Shown here piece by piece: positions 1 through 20,259 of a stretch of DNA of 64,000 nucleotides. Position numbers and translations under genes: made by a program. The stretch comes from Apostichopus japonicus (taxonomy: Eukaryota; Echinodermata; Holothuroidea; Aspidochirotida; Stichopodidae). The first letter of the stretch is position 1. Each line of letters begins with the position of its first letter. The notes under the pieces are model-generated. The model was not told the DNA's origin. It did not search any database and saw nothing but the letters and a program-made list of their open reading frames with translations. Where the stretch lies: the NCBI RefSeq assembly GCF_037975245.1, contig NC_092574.1, positions 21,663,713 to 21,727,712 of the forward strand, in the 5' to 3' direction.

Positions 1-941
1 CTCAGCTATTAAGTTTACTTTGCACATTACATATTAAGTAAGAAACAATGGAAATAAGTACTATGCTCTCATAGAAAAATTATTGAATTATTTGATAATT
101 CAAAAAAAAAAATGAAAAAGAAAGGATAAGTTTTCATATTTTCTTCTTGCAGAAGAATGTCATAACTTGCAATGACAGATCAAGACAAATACAAAAAAAA
201 CACCCTCGTTTTTGTTGGGGAAAAAGTCATGAAAATCAGAACATTGACATATTTCTCCTAATGCTTCTTCCACAGAAGATCACCAGCATCGCAGACTGTT
301 TCTTTTGCAAACAATTTTAATATGGAACGCCATTCATGTAATCTCCAAGGAATAAATGTTTTTATATTAGAGTCAGGCAAGAGATTAGTAAAATTAATCA
401 CAGTTACTCAATAGATTTGAGTTTCAAATGTTTTGGTCATTTAAGAATGGCAAAAACAACATTGGCACATTTTTACCAAAGTTAACAGATTGGATAAGTT
501 TGAGAGTGGTCTGCATTTTAGCAAGAAACGATGAAAATAAGTGCTATGCACTTTTAGAAAATCACTTGAAAAACAAAGAGCAGATAGTTCAAGTGGATAA
601 ATTTTGGACAACTTTCTTTTGAAGAAGAATGTTATAATTGGAAATGCATGCCCACCCCCACCCCTCATTCTTTGGGATAAGGTGGCTATGGTGCAGTCAT
701 AACGGCCAGATGGACCACCCCAGCATCCCCCAACTCCCCTTTTGCACCACTATTGAAGACAGCATTGTGTGAGCACCTTCATCATGGAATGACGATCAAA
801 TCATCTCCAAGTTTCATGTTTTTATGGTTTTTGTCTGGCAAAGATTGGCACATTTTATCAGTTACTCAATAGATTTGACTTGCAAAGACAACCCAATTCC
901 TCCCCCCCCCCTGTAAAAAAATTCTTAGCAAACTAAGGTGC
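1..941. other. Intergenic, no gene seen
   Basis: AT-rich sequence with short C-rich and T-rich runs. I find no convincing coding exon. Short ORFs here have no recognisable motif. Confidence 0.5.
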
Positions 942-1077
942 CTTAATAGGGACAAAGGAAAAAAATAAGTGTCCACAAATCTCAAAATTTTGACTTTTTA
1001 TCTCAAACTTTTGACATTTTAAGTCAAAATTTCGACTCTGGTCTCAATTTTTTTCCCTCTCCTTTGTCCCTATTAAG
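942..1077. mobile_element. MITE-like foldback element
   Basis: Both ends carry CTTAATAGGGACAAAGG in inverted orientation. The similarity continues inward through an A-rich run and AAATTTTGAC, so almost the whole ~136 bp can fold into one hairpin. No ORF is present. No target-site duplication is clear. Confidence 0.65.
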
Positions 1078-2639
1078 TCCCCGTAGCAAACAGCTGGGCT
1101 GTGTCCCAAACAACATGTTCAACTTCAGCTCCATTGCCTCGATAACATCATTCACTCTGTTGTTGCCATATGCATTCATAAAAAATATAACTTTGCAGGA
1201 ATTTTACATCTTCATGACACAAAGTGCTATGTGGATGTGGTTTGATTTGACCTGACAGGAGGCCAAAAACAAAAACAAAAAATTGAAAAAGTAAAAAAAA
1301 ATACCAGCAATTTTGAATGAACAGTAAACTTCAGCCACGGAAAATATTCATTTAATGATTAATGGCTGACAACAGTCCTGTAATAATGAGTCGACTTCAG
1401 GTCGAGACTACATCACCTAAAATGAATCTGACATATTGTCTGAAAGTGGAAAATGTTCTTGGAAATTGCTTTCAATTACAATGTGAAGGACTGATTTCTG
1501 TGTAAACAAAAGTTTGTTAATGTGATGAACAATACTGAAGGGTGAAGGGCATATTGTAACTACAGCTTACTATACAAGAAAAGAACCCTGTTTAAACTAA
1601 GCATAAAAGATAATATATATTTCAGATTATTATCTATATATTCCATATTTCTACGTTCTCTAGTTACATCCCTAAATGTTAAGATATATTTATAGCATCA
1701 AATCTACTTTAATGCCACATAGCTTCTCTCTTGCAAAACTTTAATAAAAATAAAAATATCTGTTTTATTATATTTTTTATTATCTTTGTCAGCTGCTGAT
1801 ACAACCTTGTAGAACAAAGGGATATTGCTTTTTTTTCTTTGGAAGTAGTATAGAAAGCTAAGCACACTCTGTATCTCTTTGGTTGCTGTGAAATCAAAAA
1901 TAATTTTTACATTTTTAAGCAGTTTAATGGGTTTGTTTGAAATTTTCCCAACAATTTTATCAGACTTACCTACTACTACCTGATATAACATCAGTTTTCA
2001 ATCAAACGATTACAAGATAAAATTGTAACCCAAGCAATAATCAAATCACTATTCTGTTTTTGTCATTGAGGATGTCTTCAATTCAAGGGTGCATCCAACA
2101 AAACAGACCTACCTTTACTCATATAGCAATTATCAATAGTATAACATAGATATCAAAATCCACTGACTCATCTTTGGTTTGGTCTTAATATGGAAGTGAC
2201 CCTCCACCAGGTGTGACACCACACATACCACCCCCCCCCCTACAACCCCAATTAAATACAAGGGGTGCTCAGCCACCACTGAAAGACAAAATGTACACAA
2301 AAAAGTCCTAGTGTACAGTACATCAATATATAGGATCAATATATAAAAAGCAGAAAATTCTTTATCGTTTCAAAATTTGCATAAACATAGCATCTGTGCA
2401 TGGGCCAGGAGACCTTACACCCCTTCCCCAGGATGACATAAGAAGTCAGCCTCCCTGTAACATAAATTTTGTAAATTTGGTCCTTGCCTTCAATTATCTT
2501 TATTAATTCATTGCTATACTTCTAGACATACTAGTCACACTTGCATACTAGCATAGTTGCCTTTACTTGTAGGCACTCTCATGGACTGGATCTCGTACTT
2601 GAGGCATTCTGTAAATCTAGTATGTGTTCTAGTGCATGA
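1078..2639. other. Intergenic, no gene seen
   Basis: AT-rich sequence with overlapping minus-strand ORFs at 1704-1991 that have low-complexity, lysine/isoleucine-rich translations. I regard these as chance. Minus-strand AATAAA motifs here (for example near 1763 and 2499) could serve a very long SLC36-like 3' UTR, but nothing proves it. Confidence 0.4.
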
Positions 2640-3225
2640 CTCAGTATTTGTACTCCTGCTTGTAGCTTTGTACTCATATTTGTAGTCATACCAATGGGAA
2701 GTTAACTTGTATTCATGTTGTTGTACTCCTGCTTGTAGCTTTGTACTCATATTTGTAGTCATACCAATGGGAAATTGACTTGTATTCATGTTGTTGTACT
2801 CCTGCTTGTAGCTTTGTACTCATATTTGTAGTCATACCAATGGGAAGTTAACTTGTACTCATGTTGTTGTACTCCTGCTTGTAGCTTTGTACTCATATTT
2901 GTAGTCATACCAATGGGAAATTGACTTGTATTCATGTTGTTGTACTCCTGCTTGTAGCTTTGTACTCATATTTGTAGTCATACCAATGGGAAATTAACTT
3001 GTACTTATGTTGTTGTACTCCTGCTTATAGCTTTGTACTCATATTTGTAAGCATACCAATGGGAAATTGACTTGTATTGAGGTTGTTGTACTTACAGCTT
3101 TGTACTCATATTTGTAGTCATACCAATGGGAAGTTAAATTGTACTCATGTCGTTGTACTTACAGCCTAGTAGTCATATTCATGCCAATGGTAAGTTAACT
3201 TGTACTCATACTCATGTTTTTGGAC
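2640..3225. repeat. 73-bp minisatellite, about 8 copies
   Basis: The phrase TACTCCTGCTTGTAGC recurs at 2651, 2724, 2797, 2870, 2943 and 3016, exactly 73 bp apart. A 6-nt deleted form follows at 3089 and a decayed copy at 3156. Successive units alternate between a GTTAACTTG and an ATTGACTTG version, giving a 146-bp higher-order period. Confidence 0.95.
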
Positions 3226-3379
3226 ATGCAGATAGTATATTAAGTTAATTTTAATTACTTAAGGAATTGACCAATAGGGATCTCCAGCCATCCCTAAATC
3301 AACTGAGGGCAATGTTCATGAAAGTGCTAAACTGTTATCTGTTTGAAAAAGTGTACTGCAATTCATTTCATGTAACTGT

Positions 3380-3455
3380 CTCTTAAGACCTTTGAACAAC
3401 TGTCGTTGATATTGGCACTATGTAAATGTTTTCTGATTGATTGATTGATTCATAT
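3380..3455 (+). mobile_element. LINE/SINE-type 3' tail with GATT repeats
   Basis: GGCACTATGTAAATGTTTTC followed by four GATT units resembles the 3' ends of CR1/L2-like retroposons, which end in 'GCxCTATxTAAAT' and a short tandem tail. Only the tail is recognisable. Confidence 0.4.
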
Positions 3456-4314
3456 CAGTCCTATCTAGTTCCGCAAAACTTGACAGGCCGCAGTCTCTGA
3501 AATCACTAAAAATTCCTTTAAATGAAGAATATCTGCAGACACTTCCTGGGCCAACTGACTGCACATTCCCTAATGCACACAAAGTGTGACATATTCAAGC
3601 TAACATATGGTTTCTACCACTCCTTAAGTAGTATGTTTTACCAACAAAATGCTGTTTGTTTGTTTGGCAGCTTTACACACGTCTCCTAAACTATACTGAA
3701 GTCATAAATGGGAATCCTAGTTGATCACTAGTGGTATATATATACAATTTCATTGTATCAAAGCCTCTGAAATATATTGGACTTTCACAGTCTGCAAATT
3801 CCTACTTTCAAGATCACTATTGGTATATGTAACCATTCATTCATAATTATACTTCATCCATAATTAATGAAGAGGATACATTTTTGAAACATATTTTCAC
3901 AACTCTCTCACATGGACTGAGTGAGATATACAAAATTTTTGGTGATCATATAAAAACTGTACATTAGGGCTGATATAACAGAACCCTTGGTGGAAATGTT
4001 GAAGATCCCCATTACGAAATTTATCATCCTTTTCAATGGTCACAATTTTGGTCGAGTGTCAAGAAAAAGAAAAGGCAACAAAGTTGACGGAAAATTATTG
4101 AAGTAAATATTTGGCAAGCATATCGCACTACAGCTCACAAAACACACCCTCAAGGGTGAGTTAAATAATGGAGTATTTAGTTTGATAGTAAAACACATTA
4201 ATGTGAAGTAAGCTTTCACAGACCTGAAACAAAACCATACATTATGAGCCATCCTGTAAGTACAACTGCAAAATATTTTCATGAAATTCTCAAAGCTTTT
4301 GTCTATGGTCCCTT
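3456..4314 (-). other. SLC36-like 3' UTR or downstream flank
   Basis: This is directly downstream (minus strand) of the transporter stop codon. It has no good AATAAA close to the stop, so the end of the transcript is undetermined. No other gene is seen. Confidence 0.35.
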
Positions 4315-13659
<9,345 letters not shown>

Positions 13660-15627
13660 TTCTGAAATTTTCTTTCCTCATCTTAAATATCCCATTCATA
13701 ACAAAAGAGACAAGAAAAGTAAAGAAAAAAAGAAAAAAAAATATAGATATATACAAAGTCTGTTTAAAGTGTCTCTTTCGAGATCTGGCTTTAGGAATCA
13801 AAAATGATTTTGAGTCGGTTGGCATCATGTTTGATCCCTAGAGTAAGGCAATATATACAATCAGCGTCCATAGCCTAGTGGTTAGGGTGTCTGCATATAT
13901 GGTGGGAGGCCCAGGTTCAAATCCCGGTGGAGGCTGGAAGTTTTCTCATTGTCCTGGATTTTCAACTCATTACAATTTCAAATAAATATATTTATTAAAG
14001 ACGTAATTCATCATTGTGAATGAAAAATTAACTTTACATGCCCCAATGTCTTCCAGATCCACTTTTCATTCAAAGATCACATTTGTGTTTATCAATAATA
14101 ACTGTTGACCAAAACTATATACACATACATAAAACTTATGCTGCTCCTAAAGGAACATTAATCTTGCAAATATATTTTTAGACAATTGGCAAATCCCAAT
14201 TATCCCAGTTTTAAAACTGGAATGTGTGCAGCATTTCTTTTTGCCACAGTATGGTATATTACTAATCCATAGTTCAAGAACAATGTGTTACCTGAAAACA
14301 TGTATGATCTGTTTTACTTTAGGCCACCAAACTTGTAGTACCAGACAGTCTGAGCTTGTTAAATATATGAAAACTGCAAAGGATGACTGCTGCAGTTGCA
14401 CATTTGGTGCTTTAGGTTAACCAAGAGATAAAACATCAGCTTCAGTTCGGGTGTGCAAGTCCTCTTTTCAAATGAACAATGGGTGCCCAAATGGAATACA
14501 CAGTATACACTCAAAAAATGGTAGCACATTTTGAGAAATGATTAGGCAACAATACCTCTGAAATTATTCATTCTTAAAGAATAGTTGTTTAATCGAGACT
14601 ATGCATAACATTAAATTATTTATGTATTTTTATTCTGCGACACTGATCCTGTATTTTGCCTCACACTGGATTTGGGTCAAATTTTCTGGTAACACTACCT
14701 TCATGCTACGCGATTCCGTCATGATATCGCTGAACTAGGCCTTCGCAAGTAATTAGTGTTAGGGACGTTTCCCCATAAAGGCTATAATGCCACTTATGTC
14801 TAGATGAATGGACTACTTCAGCCTTTAACCTGTCTGCATCCTATAGACTGTTGGGATATCCTCCTCTAGAAAATATACCGCCATCGTATCGAAAATTCCA
14901 TGAATTCTTAAAGAAAAACTTAAAACTTGCTAAATTTTTGCCCAACCTGTGTATCATAAACCTTTTGCGAAATCCAGGTCCGGGAGGGAATCTTCACAAC
15001 AGAATGAATGAGAATGCGCGACACGGTAGCACTAAGTAACACTAACAAGTCCGTCATCTGATTACACTGTCACGAGATTGAACATGGGATAGAACTTGGG
15101 TGGCAAGTTATAACTGTAGTTTTGGTCAAGTTCTACTTTTCAATATAAGCCGATCCGAAAGCCCATAACAAATAATGATGATATTTGTCATTACAACTTA
15201 CGAATGGTTAATTTCACATTGAAAGAGAATTGTCTGTTACTGAAAATGATTTATCCAATGCTACAAAATAAAACAAATATTTTTTTTTTCTTTAAAAAAA
15301 AAAACAGGAGAATGGACTCGTGCTTTCCGTATACACTTCCCGTTCACGTAGAACTGTAGAAGGACAGCAATGTTCTATGCAACAATTGTAACAAATCCTC
15401 TTGCCCTTACCCTTTCCAGTTCAAGCAAAGGTACAAAACTCACACTAAATCGTTCAAAAATTACAACGTTAAACAAGTTTAAATGTTTGTCTAATAGTTG
15501 CATGACCCCTCACACATTAGTTTGTCGTGGAAGTTTCTACCATCGTGCAGTAGTATACTATTATTACCGTAGCACACAGAGCAATTTTCGTCCAACTTAT
15601 TTCTTTATCGGACTAGCAATCGTCAAC
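13660..15627. promoter_or_regulatory. Shared upstream region of SLC36-like gene and RARS1 (divergent starts)
   Basis: The 1,968 bp between the two divergent start codons must hold the 5' ends of both genes unless extra 5' exons reach further. No TATA box is obvious next to either ATG. A tRNA-like sequence sits at 13864-13934, and a T-run and an A-run meet near 15282-15304. The region is not strikingly CpG-rich. Confidence 0.4.
13864..13934 (+). repeat. tRNA-like sequence, probably tRNA-derived SINE head or tRNA pseudogene
   Basis: 71 nt with an acceptor stem GCGTCCA/TGGAGGC (one mismatch), an A-box-like TAGCCTAGTGG and a B box GGTTCAAATCC. The T stem CCAGG/CCCGG has one mismatch. The anticodon stem does not pair, so a working tRNA is unlikely. 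Confidence 0.55.
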
Positions 15628-15672
15628 ATGGAACCAAAGCTGCATGAAATAAGCGAGAAAATGGCAAAACAG
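15628..15672 (+). CDS. RARS1: RARS1 exon 1 (start codon)
   Basis: 15 codons, [15 protein letters not shown], with donor CAG|GTGAAA. The phase 0 junction to [10 protein letters not shown] reproduces the QQEEEIKSL motif found at the same place in vertebrate RARS1, which fixes both start and splice site. Confidence 0.9.
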
Positions 15673-18600
15673 GTGAAAACTATGTTAAAGTTAAGCATAG
15701 GAGTGATTGTTGACGTTTGCGAAATAATTTCACGGCTAGTAACACTAGTACTAGAACTTAGTATTAGTAAGAATAAAGTAGTATTTAGTAACAGTGACAT
15801 ATGTTTACTGTTGTTGATTACGCTCATCCCTAACTTTACAACGGAAACGCTTCTTATTGGTGGTCACTTTGTCAAAGAGTTACTATATGGATTAATTTTT
15901 GAGAATCTAATAATAACATAGAAAAGAAACATACTGACAGCATTATGTGAAACGACAGTAGGCCTAGGCTAGTCAGGAAATATCTCTCTCGCAGATATCA
16001 GGAATGCTAGAGCCTAGACTAAGACCTATCTTTATGCTATGCTACAAGCCGGGCATAAGGCAGGATGCACATTTAGCCAAGCTTTTGCCTGGGATTGAAC
16101 CATTTAATTTACTTTGGTTTCTTCAAATTGGTCCTAAAATACAGTGCATGTGTGAAGAACCATGTGGTTAAGGGAGTCTGGTGGTGACATCTGTGAAGCG
16201 TATTCTAGTTATTGTTATTGTGAAGCGTATTCTAGTTATTGTTGTTATGACGTCACCCATGGCTCGCGCATTGGTGGTTTGCGCTGTGGTGTGGCGGGAT
16301 ATAAATCACGCGCTATTAGAAGCGTATGTTTTGTTTTAAATGATTCGGGGTTGGAAGACAGCCAAACTGGTTCAAATTGGTTGAGTGCCCATTTGCATAT
16401 GCTCATCTGCATATCAGGTTGGCACTCAACCAATCAAGAGTTTGGGAAGGGGTGAGTTAAAAGTTTACACCAATCGGGTTCAAGGGCAGAGCGTGTGCTC
16501 TGTGCAACGCGTCTTAATTTGTTATTTTAGAATCAGGGGTTTAAGTGTTTCATAAAGACATATCGAGGAGTTGAAGTTTATCTCCCGAAGTCTACAGACG
16601 TAGAACAGTAGGCTCCGTAATTTATATTTACGTCTGTAGACTTCGGGCTCTTTACATTTTAATTATCTAAAGTTACAGTTTTATTCAGAATCAGTAAAAG
16701 AAGACATATATTATCCAGTACCTGCTTTTCCTGATTATTTCACGTTTCACGCTCGGTTCGACATTATCAGTGTAAGGCCCGGCTTACCGTTCCCGAACTA
16801 CCTGAAATAAGCCTTACACATCCATGACAGGGGAGAGAAACCTACAGTACAGCACGAAAAGACATAATTCAAGTTTTATCATTCAAGTATCTGTTTGTAT
16901 TTGTTCCCTGTGCTTCGTAAAAATGCCTGATAAAATCACTAATTAACTTTAAACATTTGCATATTTCCTTTTTTAAGCCTTATAAGCCTTAAGACTGTGA
17001 GCCACTTTGTGATTGGTCTTTGTGTCAAACTTCTTCTGGGTTTTGTACCCTCAGTGTCAAGTAATGTTACAGTAGGGGCCAAAAATGCAAATAAACTACT
17101 GTAGTGCATTTCCCTATGCATGTGAATGACTGAAATGTTAAAATGTCAAAAGTGTCTTCACATAGGCCTAAGGGCTTCTACCTTAGAAAATCCTCTGTTT
17201 ATTTAGAGTTGACAACAGTGTCTACCATTACAAAGGAACATTACATTTGGAAGTATTATAAACATTCTCTCAGACGATATGTGCATGCTACAAATTTTAC
17301 AGTTAGTTGTAATATGAGTAAACATATATACTGGTCTGTCATAGAGATACAAAGCAGTCAAGGTTTGAAATGATGTTCTTAGGCTAAGTTGTTTTAACCT
17401 TTTGATTTTGTTTGATTTCTTTACAGTATAGGCCTTTCTTTTGTACAAGAGTGTTTAACATTTATTCATGTATCTCTTCCCTGTATACAGGAGGAAGAAA
17501 TAAGTTTCCTGAAGAAGGAAATTGCTAAAATACAAGATGGGCATGGAGATGAGAGAAGTGAAGGAACATCAGCAGAGCTGGAAAAGCTAAAGCAGCAGAA
17601 CCAGAAATTACTTTACCGCATCAAACATCTTAAGAGGGTCAGTAATGCTATGTGTTTTGTACTGTTACATTGATAAATTAGCACCAAAAGCTATTGGTTG
17701 AGTGGAGTTGGTCATTTATAACACATGCTTTATTTGCCATATGACATAGCCTTCATTTGACATACGACATATGACACATGATTCATGCTTTATTTGTTGC
17801 ATAAATTGCAACAAATAAAGGACTCTAATTATTCATTACCAACAGTTTTGTCAAGGACTCATTTCAACGCTGACCATTAACAGTTGGTCTGTTGGTGATC
17901 GTATGAGTAAATTTCTAACCCAGATAATTCAAATTTCCCTTGGGGTTGAGACGTTCCATCAATTTTACAGTCAAATAAGTCAGTTGGATATATGCGTTAT
18001 TCGTTAGTCAAGTCGGGCAAATTACTTTGTTGTTCACATAAGGTTGTTTAAAGAAGTTCTATGGCTGAAAAATTGTGGCTGGGGTTTAGGACAGTTTCTT
18101 ACAAAACCATTTTAAGAAGTGACCTCAATGAATTGTTTCAGTGACTGGACAGTGCGGTCGTGCCAGATTGAGCTCTGCATGGAAGCCGTCTTACATTGAG
18201 GTGCAAAAAAAAAACCAAAGTATTATTTAAAAATCTCAATCTTGCTGAAATAATACAGAGCCAGTTCTTTGGGTATCAATAAAATAATACTGTTTTTATT
18301 TGCAGTTTCACATTTCTCATGAAGTAAAAGATGTCAGACAAAACTGTGATTGCTTACCATTCCAGGCATTGTGTTTCAAAAGATATTTGAAACATTAATC
18401 AACAGGGATAAAGGTTATTTATGTCCTCAATTTCTCTTTCTTTACTACATAGAGTATCGATGAAGAGGGGGTCAAAAATAAATCGTACGCTGTCAACGTC
18501 AACCAAAGGTTGCAAGAAGTTTTCAGCCAAGCGATCAGACAAGCTTTCCCTGATTTACCTGGCGTCGTAGCATCGGTGCAACCTAGTCAAGGGGACAAAT

Positions 18601-20211
18601 TTGGAGACTACCAGTGCAACAGCTCCATGTCTCTTGTGAAGGTGATATTGATTTTATCAAAAGATGTAATGATTCTTTTCACAGCAAGAAAGAAATGAAA
18701 AAGAAAGCTACAGAAGGCTGGTCTATAAAGCTTGTGTTCACCTACTGTGATAGTATGGGTAGGGTTTAAATTGAGCTACCATTTTTAACACCTAGAATTC
18801 ACATAATTACTTTTAAACTAATGTATTGGTTATTGTTTGCATACATATCGTATGCTTGCCGTATAGATATTGTACGGACATATACATTGTGAACTTCAAT
18901 TTGTTTGAAATGTTTTGATGGTTTTCGCTTCGACAATCAAGCCATAATTTTAAGTCCATTAGAAATTTTGTCTGTGATTTCCCAGGCAGCTTTTCCGTTT
19001 ATGATTTTGCTTAACTACTCATTAATTTTTTGGTATTTAATATTTCACTCTTGCAGCTTCTGAAGGGAAAGGGTTTCAACTCTCCTAGAGATGTAGCACA
19101 GGCCATTTTGTCAAATATTCCTCAGAACGATATCATCGAGAAGGTAACAGACATGTTGAAATTTTATTAGTCTAAATTTACAAAGTTCCAAAAATCCTTA
19201 ACTTTTGTGTCCTCATGTTGTCTTTTGTCTCTGTATTTACGTAACAATTGTTGTTATTGAGCATAATTTCCATATTTTCATGCCCAAGTAAATTATTAGC
19301 TGATATCTTGTATTGTGTAAAGTTGTTCAAACTTAAGAAGTATTCTTAAGGAGTTTTGGAAAGTATCCATACACTTAACAGTACATGTCCCAGGAAGTAG
19401 TTTATTGGGTGATTAAAGGTGCTGCTTAAAATGACTCATGCTTGAAGGCTACACGCAAGCTTTATTTAAGATTGTGAATTTGTTTCGATCAGCAGTTACA
19501 TTAGCTAACTATCGAAAATCTGTTCGGAATCAGTCGAAAAAGGTCACTTCACTATGAAATGCAATAAATTTGATTAAAACCGCTTTACAGGTTGAAATAG
19601 CTGGTCCTGGATTCATCAACATACACTTGAAGAAGTCCTTTGTACGACCACTCATCTCTCGTCTGGTCAAAGAGGGCGTGGTCCCCCCTCCCGTGGGCAG
19701 AAAGAAGAAAGTATGTATTGACATGTCCTCCCCAAACATTGCCAAGCAGATGCATGTAGGTCATCTAAGGTCAACCATTATAGGAGAGAGTATTTCAAGA
19801 TTGCTGGCTTTTGTAGGTGAGAAAGAATATTTTATTCTTATTCTGACAAAAAAATTCATCATTGATTAGAAAACTAGTGGAAAAAAACAAATGTGGGCAC
19901 ATCTTTTTGATTTGTTCTCATTAGATTTTTATCTTGTGATCAGAGATGACATTTTTTTTCTTGATTTTTAGTTATGCATTTGTTCTGTATTTCAAGGTCA
20001 TGATATGCTGAAGATTAATCACCTTGGAGATTGGGGAACTCAGTTTGGTATGCTAATAGCACATTTGGAAGATAGATTTCCAAACTACACGACGGAAGTT
20101 CCTCCACTTCAAGATTTGCAGATGTTTTACAAGGTTTGTTTTCCTTATATATGTGTATATGTGTGTTATTCTTTATTTATATATATATTTATATATATAT
20201 TTTTATATATA

Positions 20212-20259
<48 letters not shown>

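Larger units (their letters stand above)
15673..17490 (+). other. RARS1: RARS1 intron 1
   Basis: A 1.8-kb first intron with dense candidate regulatory structure at 16190-16820: a 27-bp direct duplication, a CRE, a TATA-like box, a CCAAT inverted repeat with octamer, and a 19-bp perfect hairpin. A second exon-1 promoter or an enhancer is plausible. Confidence 0.5.

Noticed and set aside
2535-2789. 84-codon ORF in the minisatellite
   Set aside because: It is a repeat translation (MTTNMSTKLQAGVQ-type units) generated by the 73-bp array, with no coding evidence.
2640-3225. CRISPR-like array
   Set aside because: The units are contiguous 73-bp repeats with no unique spacers, in an animal genome.
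13864-13934. Functional tRNA gene
   Set aside because: The anticodon stem does not form, and the acceptor and T stems carry mismatches.
15370-15921. 183-codon ORF as an independent protein
   Set aside because: Only the segment from the ATG at 15628 to the donor at 15672 is coding (RARS1 exon 1). The rest is 5' flank and intron.
20005-20256. ORF running from RARS1 exon 6 into poly-YI residues
   Set aside because: It reads through the donor into the AT microsatellite; the splice to exon 7 is clear.
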